Shown here piece by piece: positions 5,568-10,122 of a stretch of DNA of 10,122 nt; positions within the stretch are counted from its first letter, which is position 1, and every line of letters starts with the position of its first letter. This DNA is from Nitrospirota bacterium. GTDB taxonomy: Bacteria > Nitrospirota > Nitrospiria > Nitrospirales > Nitrospiraceae. The translations under genes and the position numbers were made by a program. The DNA is taken from contig VBOM01000195.1 in NCBI GenBank assembly GCA_005877535.1, forward strand, positions 1-10,122, read 5' to 3'. The notes below the pieces were generated by a model, which searched no databases, was not told where the DNA came from, and worked only from the letters and a program-made list of their open reading frames with translations.

Positions 5568-6521
5568 ATGACGACCGCGCCGCTCCGTCTTGGCATCAGC
5601 CGTTGTCTCCTCGGCGAAGAAGTCCGTTTCGACGGGGGACATAAACGGGACACCTTTCTAACGGAGGTGTTTGGCCGCTATGTGGAGTGGGTACCAGTCT
5701 GTCCCGAGGTTGAGGCAGGACTGGGCATTCCTCGCGAAGCGATGCGGCTGGTCGGCGATCCTCAGGATCCCAAACTCGTGACGATCAAGAGTGGGACAGA
5801 TCACACGCTCGCACTGGAGACGATGACCACGAACCGTATCGAAGAACTCAAGGAACTGGATTTATCCGGGTACGTCTTTAAGAAGGGTTCGCCGAGCTGC
5901 GGTATCGAGCGAGTTCGTATTTATAATGAGCATGGGATGCCCAGCCGGAACGGGGTCGGGCTGTTTGCGCGGGCCTTTATCGAGCAGTTTCCACTGATTC
6001 CGGTCGAGGAAGAAGGGCGGCTCTGTGATCCTAGGCTCAGGGAGAATTTTATCGAGCGGGTCTTCTGTTACCGCCGCTGGCAGGATCTCGTTCAGAGCGG
6101 AGTCACGAGGCAGGCCCTGGTGCAATTCCACACGATCCACAAATATTTGCTATTGGCCCATCACCCGCAGCAATGTGAGGTGCTCGGACGGCTGATCGGT
6201 CACACTCCTCAGCACCGCCCCAAGGGACTCGCCCACCGGTATGGAGAACTGTTCATGAAAACGTTGGCCGTGAAGACAACGGTGCGCAAGCACGTGAACG
6301 TGCTCCAGCACATCCTGGGGTACTTCAAGGAGCGGCTCGGCGCTCACGAGAAAGCCGAGCTGCTGGGCTTGATCGGCGATTATCATCACGGGCTCACGCC
6401 TCTGATTGTCCCTCTGACACTGATTAAGCACTACGTCCAGCTCTTTGACTTGAGCTACATTCGCGAGCAGGTGTATCTCAATTCGCATCCGAAGGAGCTC
6501 ATGTTGCGCAATCATGTGTAA
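5568..6521 (+). CDS. DUF523-DUF1722 fusion protein (YbgA-like C-terminus), probable Fe-S protein
   Basis: The 317-residue protein has two domains. Residues of about 5-150 are DUF523, seen in GISRCLLGEEVRFDGGHKRD (9-28), VPVCPEVEAGLGIPREAMRL (42-61) and GYVFKKGSPSCGIERVRIYN (101-120). Cys13, Cys45 and Cys111 match the three cysteines that hold a [4Fe-4S] cluster in the DUF523 enzyme TudS, a thiouracil desulfidase, so a cluster and sulfur chemistry are plausible. Residues of about 165-310 are the helical DUF1722 domain (HTIHKYLLLAHHPQQCEVLG, VLQHILGYFKERL, YLNSHPKELMLRNHV), as in E. coli YbgA, whose role is unclear. The length fits the known fusion family. AGGGG at 5558-5562 precedes the ATG. 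The chelatase-like gene follows after 30 bp, so the two are probably cotranscribed. Family assignment is firm; substrate is inferred only in class. Confidence 0.9.
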   Translation: MTTAPLRLGISRCLLGEEVRFDGGHKRDTFLTEVFGRYVEWVPVCPEVEAGLGIPREAMRLVGDPQDPKLVTIKSGTDHTLALETMTTNRIEELKELDLSGYVFKKGSPSCGIERVRIYNEHGMPSRNGVGLFARAFIEQFPLIPVEEEGRLCDPRLRENFIERVFCYRRWQDLVQSGVTRQALVQFHTIHKYLLLAHHPQQCEVLGRLIGHTPQHRPKGLAHRYGELFMKTLAVKTTVRKHVNVLQHILGYFKERLGAHEKAELLGLIGDYHHGLTPLIVPLTLIKHYVQLFDLSYIREQVYLNSHPKELMLRNHV

Positions 6522-6551
6522 ATTTTCATGTCTGATGAAAGGAGTGCGTTG

Positions 6552-7061
6552 ATGGCGGCTGTGGTGCGAGGAGTGATTCTTGTGGGACACGGGGGTATTC
6601 CCAATGGTTGCCCGCAGGAATTGGTCACGAAACTGAAACGGTTGGAGGCTCAGCGGCGTGCCGCGAAGATGCCTCCCTCGCCGGAAGAAATCGAGCTGGA
6701 TAGAAAGATCCGCCAGTGGCCGAGGACGCAGGAGACGGACCCCTATCAATCTGGACTTGAGTCAGTGGCTGCTCAGTTGCGAGCTAACCTGGGGGAGGTG
6801 CTCTTCGCCGTAGCCTACAACGAGTTCTGTGCACCGACGTTGGAGGATTCGGTGAAGGAGCTGATCAAGAAGGGCGCGACCCAGATTACCGTGACCACGA
6901 CGATGTTCACGCCCGGTGGGTCCCACTCGGAGGTTGAGATCCCCGAGATCCTTGAACGGCTCCGGAAACAATACCCGGATATTGTGCTCCGCTATGCCTG
7001 GCCATTTGATTTGTTGATGGTTGCCAAGCTGTTGCGGGAGCAGGTGGCGCGGTTCAGCTGA
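6552..7061 (+). CDS. CbiX-like sirohydrochlorin chelatase-family protein
   Basis: From ATG 6552 the protein has 169 residues. GVILVGHGG (7-15) carries the first conserved His (His13). AYNEFCAPTLEDSVKELIKKG and ITVTTTMFTPGGSHSEVEIP carry the second (His125), in the order seen in CbiX and SirB enzymes that insert Co or Fe into sirohydrochlorin. Between them lies an extra charged, probably helical segment (about residues 23-60, with EAQRRAAKMPPSPEEIELDR) that is longer than usual in single-domain CbiX. The start at 6552 is chosen over the ATG at 6528 because AAAGGAG (6538-6544) sits seven bases before it, while 6528 has only an AT-rich stretch upstream. The protein probably works in the cytoplasm in sirohaem or cobamide synthesis, but no other gene of those pathways is in the window. 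It may be a divergent chelatase or a metal-binding relative. Its stop is 9 bp from the stop of the convergent exoprotein gene. Confidence 0.8.
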   Translation: MAAVVRGVILVGHGGIPNGCPQELVTKLKRLEAQRRAAKMPPSPEEIELDRKIRQWPRTQETDPYQSGLESVAAQLRANLGEVLFAVAYNEFCAPTLEDSVKELIKKGATQITVTTTMFTPGGSHSEVEIPEILERLRKQYPDIVLRYAWPFDLLMVAKLLREQVARFS

Positions 7062-7070
7062 CGTTCCAGC

Positions 7071-10000
7071 CTACCGCACCGTGCAGTGAGCATCGAGCGA
7101 CGCGGCCGCTCCTTGCTTACAGCTCGCTCCGGCCTCAGCCTTTGATCCCATCGATTGCACCGCGGGGCTTCCGGACGAGAGCGACACCGGTGAGGGCTGC
7201 AAGAGGGTGCCTGGCATGTACACCGACGTGATGTCGGAGATGAGGACTGACCTGGAGGGCTGCGGATAGTAAGTTGGAATGATCGTGTCGGGATTGAGAT
7301 AGCCAAACGTGCTCCTCACGAGACCCGTCGCGAGACCCGAACCAGGCGAGCTGGCGATCGGACAGATGTTGAAGCAGACGAGCCCAGGCGGCACGTTCAA
7401 CAGGGTGAGTGCATTGCTCGGAAGCACGATCCCGGTGAGGAAGGCCGAAATCCCCGCGACGGCGGTGGTCGCGCGAATACTCAGCGTGCCAGGATTGACG
7501 TTGACCATCACCGGTGCCGCTTGTGTGCCGACGACGCCGTTGAAGGCCTGTAATGTTGAGGCCGCACCGGCTGACACATTCGTACCCGATCCTGCCGCGC
7601 TGAAGACGGACCCTCCGTTGGCGAAGACGTTTACCCCTCCACCAGTGCTCAACGATCCCAAAGTGACATCTGTCCCGGCCGTATAGCTAATGGCACCGGT
7701 CCCGCTGGTGGTCGTTGCGGCGGCTGCCATCGTGATCGGGCCGGTCGTCGTCGTGACCGTGACGGCATTGGCTCCGTTGGCTGTGAGGCTGGTGAGTTGT
7801 GTTACCGAGTTAACTCCGGCCAGATTGAGGCTTCCTCCGGTCGAGGCCACTGACCCACCCACCGTCAGGTCGCCGGCGTTGGCTGAGAAGTTCCCGGACA
7901 CGGTTGACGCATTCAGCGTGAGCGCATTGGCATCGGTCAAGGCCACATTGTTGCCGCTGGTGATGCCCACCGTGCTGAAGTCATTGGCCGCGTTCGCCAG
8001 GGTGATGTTGTTCCCTGCTCCCGCGGCGAGCGTCGTGGTGCCTGCGACCGTCAGTGCTCCACTCTGCGTGAGGGCGCCAGTGGTGGTGACGTTGAGGGTG
8101 CCGGACACGGTCGAGGCCGCGAGATTCAGCGCGGTGGCATCGGTGAGGGCGACGTTATTGGCGCTCGTGATCCCCACGGTGCTGAAGTCGTTGGCCGCGT
8201 TCGTCAGGGTGATGTTGTTCCCGGCCCCCGCTGCGAGCGTCGTCGTGCCGGCGGCCGTCACGGCCCCGGTCTGCGTGATGGGGCCGGTCGCGGTGATCGT
8301 GAGCGCGCCGGTGGAGGTTGCCCCGGCATTGGCGCTCACGCTGCCGATCGTCACCGCGTTCGCCTGTTGCCAGGCAATGTCCCCGCCCGTGAAGGTGACG
8401 GTGTTGAACGTATTCCCGGCATTGGGGAGCGTGATGTTGCCGCGCGTGCCGGCGGTGCCGCCCAGATCCGTCGCCGTCAGCCCCTGGCCCGGATTGAGGG
8501 TGACCGCCGCACTCTGCGTCAAATTATAGGTGTTGGTCACCGTGCCGGTGAAGGCAGGTGACGCGGTGGTCACACTCACCGTCCCGCCAAAATTATTCCC
8601 CGCATTCGAGAGGATCATGGCGGCCAGCAGGAGCGGCGCCCCGGCAAAGGTCGCCTTCGTGCCGGTCAGATTCACCGTGATGTTGCCGGCCGCCGGCAAG
8701 GCCAACGCGTTGAGGTTCGTATCCGCCGCCAGCACAAACGTGGAACCGGTCCCGCCGTTGAGGGTCTGCGTCCCGCCGATCTGGGTCGTGCCCAGAAGAT
8801 TCACATTCCCAGCCGGCGTCAAGGTCGCATCGCCCGCCACGGTGAGGGTCTGTCCCAGGGGCAGGGTAATGTCCCCCGCCGTGGTGGTGGCGGTGAGATT
8901 ACCGCCCACCGTCGAGGTCGCCAGCGTCAGCGCGCCGCCATTGGTCAGACTCACTGAGCCAAGGACCGGCGCGGCCGTGGTGTTGAAGCTCGCGTTGCCG
9001 GCGACCGCCAGTGCCCCCGACTGGCTGATCAGCCCGCCCGCGGTCACGTTGAACGTCCCGCTGACGGTCGAGGCCGCGAGATCCAGCGCATTCGCATCGG
9101 TCAAGGCCACGTTGTTGCCGCTCGTGATCCCGACCGTAGTGAAGTTGTTGCCGGCGTTATTAAGCGTGATGTTATTCCCCGCACCGGCTGCGAGCGTCGT
9201 GGTGCCTGCGACCGTCAGTGCTCCACTCTGCGTGAGGGCGCCAGTGGTGGTGACGTTGAGGGTGCCGGACACGGTCGAGGCCGCGAGATTCAGCGCGGTG
9301 GCATCGGTGAGGGCGACGTTATTGGCGCTCGTGATCCCCACGGTGCTGAAGTCGTTGGCCGCATTGGTCAGGGTAATGTTGTTGCCGGCGCCCGCGGCGA
9401 GGGTCGTGATCCCGGCCACGGTGAGCGGGCCACTCTGCGTGAGCGCCCCGTTCGTGGTGACATTCAAGGTGCCCGAGACGGTGGAGGCGCCCAGGACGAG
9501 GGCGTTGATGTCATTCAGTGTGACGTTGTTGCCGCTGGTGACGGCCACGGCACCCGTGAAGTTATTAGCATTGTCCAGGGTGATGTTATTGGCGCCTGCC
9601 GCCAAGGTGGTCGTGCCGGTGATGGCGAGGTTCCCGCTGTCAGTGATCGCTCCGCCAGCAGTGACGAGCAGATTCCCGCTGGCGGTCAAGGCCGGGAGTG
9701 TGACCGGCGCGGTATCGAAGGTCAGGGTTAGGTTGCGCAGGTTGGTGAGGCCGGCGAGGACCGGTACCGTCGCACCGGCATTAATGTTCCGCAGCCCGAC
9801 ATCGCGGAGATTGGCCTGGATACCGCCGAACGACACCGCGCCCGTGAAGTTGTTGGCCTGGATGTCGAGAAGGATATCGGAATTGGCGACCGTACTGGCG
9901 AGCGTCGTCGCGCCAGCCACGGTCAGCGCGCCTGTCTGCGTCAGAGCCCCACCCGTGGTCACGCCCAAGGTGCCACTCACGGTCGAGGCGCCGAGATCCA

Positions 10001-10122
10001 GCGCATTGGCATCTCGCAGGTTGACGTTATTGCCACTCGTGATGCCGACGGTGCTGAAGTTGTTGGCGGCATTATTGAGCGTGATGCTATTGGCGGCCCC
10101 GGCCGCAAGGGTCGTGATCCCG
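7071..10122 (-). CDS. Filamentous-haemagglutinin-like repetitive exoprotein (C-terminal 1016+ residues; 5' end beyond the window)
   Basis: The minus-strand frame is open from the right edge to TAG at 7071-7073, giving at least 1016 residues without an N-terminus. The GTG at 9978-9980 is an internal Val, since the repeat pattern continues upstream (GITTLAAGAANSITLNNAAN). The protein is rich in G, A, T, N, V, S and L and built from units such as GALTQSGALTVAGTTTLAAG, AGNNITLTNAANDFSTVGIT and NNVALTDANALNLAASTVSG, with a 69-residue period. This composition is typical of right-handed beta-helix adhesins secreted by two-partner or type V routes. The last 150 residues differ: few repeats, Pro and Tyr rich, and the only four Cys of the visible part (two in GLVCFNICP and two near the end, ASCKQ and AHCTVR). 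No transporter partner, signal peptide or anchor is visible here. Adhesin or matrix function is inferred from the family type. Confidence 0.85.
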   Translation of the reverse strand, partial: GITTLAAGAANSITLNNAANNFSTVGITSGNNVNLRDANALDLGASTVSGTLGVTTGGALTQTGALTVAGATTLASTVANSDILLDIQANNFTGAVSFGGIQANLRDVGLRNINAGATVPVLAGLTNLRNLTLTFDTAPVTLPALTASGNLLVTAGGAITDSGNLAITGTTTLAAGANNITLDNANNFTGAVAVTSGNNVTLNDINALVLGASTVSGTLNVTTNGALTQSGPLTVAGITTLAAGAGNNITLTNAANDFSTVGITSANNVALTDATALNLAASTVSGTLNVTTTGALTQSGALTVAGTTTLAAGAGNNITLNNAGNNFTTVGITSGNNVALTDANALDLAASTVSGTFNVTAGGLISQSGALAVAGNASFNTTAAPVLGSVSLTNGGALTLATSTVGGNLTATTTAGDITLPLGQTLTVAGDATLTPAGNVNLLGTTQIGGTQTLNGGTGSTFVLAADTNLNALALPAAGNITVNLTGTKATFAGAPLLLAAMILSNAGNNFGGTVSVTTASPAFTGTVTNTYNLTQSAAVTLNPGQGLTATDLGGTAGTRGNITLPNAGNTFNTVTFTGGDIAWQQANAVTIGSVSANAGATSTGALTITATGPITQTGAVTAAGTTTLAAGAGNNITLTNAANDFSTVGITSANNVALTDATALNLAASTVSGTLNVTTTGALTQSGALTVAGTTTLAAGAGNNITLANAANDFSTVGITSGNNVALTDANALTLNASTVSGNFSANAGDLTVGGSVASTGGSLNLAGVNSVTQLTSLTANGANAVTVTTTTGPITMAAAATTTSGTGAISYTAGTDVTLGSLSTGGGVNVFANGGSVFSAAGSGTNVSAGAASTLQAFNGVVGTQAAPVMVNVNPGTLSIRATTAVAGISAFLTGIVLPSNALTLLNVPPGLVCFNICPIASSPGSGLATGLVRSTFGYLNPDTIIPTYYPQPSRSVLISDITSVYMPGTLLQPSPVSLSSGSPAVQSMGSKAEAGASCKQGAAASLDAHCTVR
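7880..8310 (-). repeat. Exoprotein repeat array 1 (207-bp units)
   Basis: The anchor ACGGT (in the codons for STVSG) falls at 7900 and 8107, exactly 207 bp apart, and a partial third unit extends to about 8310. Each unit encodes 69 residues. The unit from 8026 to 8198 is perfectly identical to part of array 2. Boundaries are approximate because the repeats grade into divergent neighbours. Confidence 0.8.
8026..8198 (-). repeat. 173-bp perfect duplicate, copy A
   Basis: Every base from 8026 to 8198 matches 9190-9362 in the same orientation. The sequences differ at the next base on the right (G8199 versus A9363) and on the left. The other units of the gene are visibly diverged, so these two were copied or converted recently. 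Confidence 0.9.
9030..9700 (-). repeat. Exoprotein repeat array 2 (207-bp units)
   Basis: The ACGGT anchor occurs at 9064, 9271 and 9478, each 207 bp apart, giving three successive 69-residue units. The next anchor is at 9979, after 501 bp, so a longer, different segment separates this array from the unit that runs off the right edge. The region between arrays 1 and 2 (about 8310-9030) holds related but irregular beta-strand repeats. Confidence 0.8.
9190..9362 (-). repeat. 173-bp perfect duplicate, copy B
   Basis: Identical to 8026-8198 with an offset of 1164 bp (388 codons), so recombination between the copies would delete or duplicate 388 residues in frame. Confidence 0.9.

Noticed and set aside
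6528..6530. ATG 6528 as the start of the CbiX-like gene
   Set aside because: It has no Shine-Dalgarno, whereas ATG 6552 has AAAGGAG at an ideal distance and begins just before the conserved GVILVGHGG.
6150..6749. 199-codon minus-strand ORF opposite the DUF1722 and CbiX-like genes
   Set aside because: Spans two well-supported plus-strand genes; the composition is typical of an antisense shadow.
7690..8529. 279-codon plus-strand ORF rich in V, A and P, and its neighbour at 7309-7686
   Set aside because: Both are antisense to the repetitive exoprotein. Their length comes from GC-rich repeats without stops on the other strand; no proper start context.
7880..9700. CRISPR or satellite-like array
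   Set aside because: The 207-bp repeats are coding, in frame and diverged, with no short repeat/unique spacer pattern.
9978..9980. GTG as the start of the exoprotein
   Set aside because: The same frame stays open to the window edge and continues the 69-residue repeat upstream, so this is an internal Val codon.

Overview
The window looks like chromosomal DNA of a Gram-negative, GC-rich bacterium, most likely a Nitrospira (Nitrospirota). This is inferred from the feel of the proteins and intergenic repeats and was not checked by any search. It has lipoprotein and Sec signal peptides, a large filamentous-haemagglutinin-like exoprotein, and intergenic DNA full of short inverted repeats and broken genes.

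Left part (1-3300): a plastic, decayed region. It opens with the end of a truncated P-loop ATPase/helicase-like gene (1-354). A tRNA-Leu(CAG) gene follows (556-642) with a good promoter. Just downstream lies the N-terminal remnant of a tyrosine recombinase (744-962) interrupted by a TAG. Next come one intact gene for a large lipoprotein of unknown function (1009-2673) and a staphylococcal-nuclease-like pseudogene with an in-frame TAG (2764-3087). The last 19 bases of the tRNA body recur, with one mismatch, at 3261-3279. Together these read as a small degraded integrative element of about 2.6 kb inserted at the tRNA-Leu 3' end, with the lipoprotein as the surviving cargo.

Middle part (3300-7061): mostly ordinary plus-strand genes. 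They are a TIGR01777/YfcH-type SDR epimerase (3595-4512), a likely 38-codon small ORF (4526-4642) whose stop overlaps the next start, a secreted PDZ-domain protein (4639-5115), a 450-bp gap carrying inverted repeats, a DUF523-DUF1722 fusion (5568-6521) with three candidate Fe-S cysteines, and a CbiX-like chelatase-family protein (6552-7061). The last two are 30 bp apart and probably cotranscribed.

Right part (7071-10122): one minus-strand gene that runs off the right edge. It encodes at least 1016 residues of a repetitive beta-helix exoprotein. The repeat unit is 207 bp (69 residues), and one 173-bp segment is present twice with perfect identity, 1164 bp apart. Its stop codon lies 9 bp from the convergent chelatase stop.

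I see no CRISPR array, complete insertion sequence or obvious defence system. The most informative features are the tRNA-bounded remnant island, the two pseudogenes, the coupled small ORF and the repeat structure of the exoprotein.
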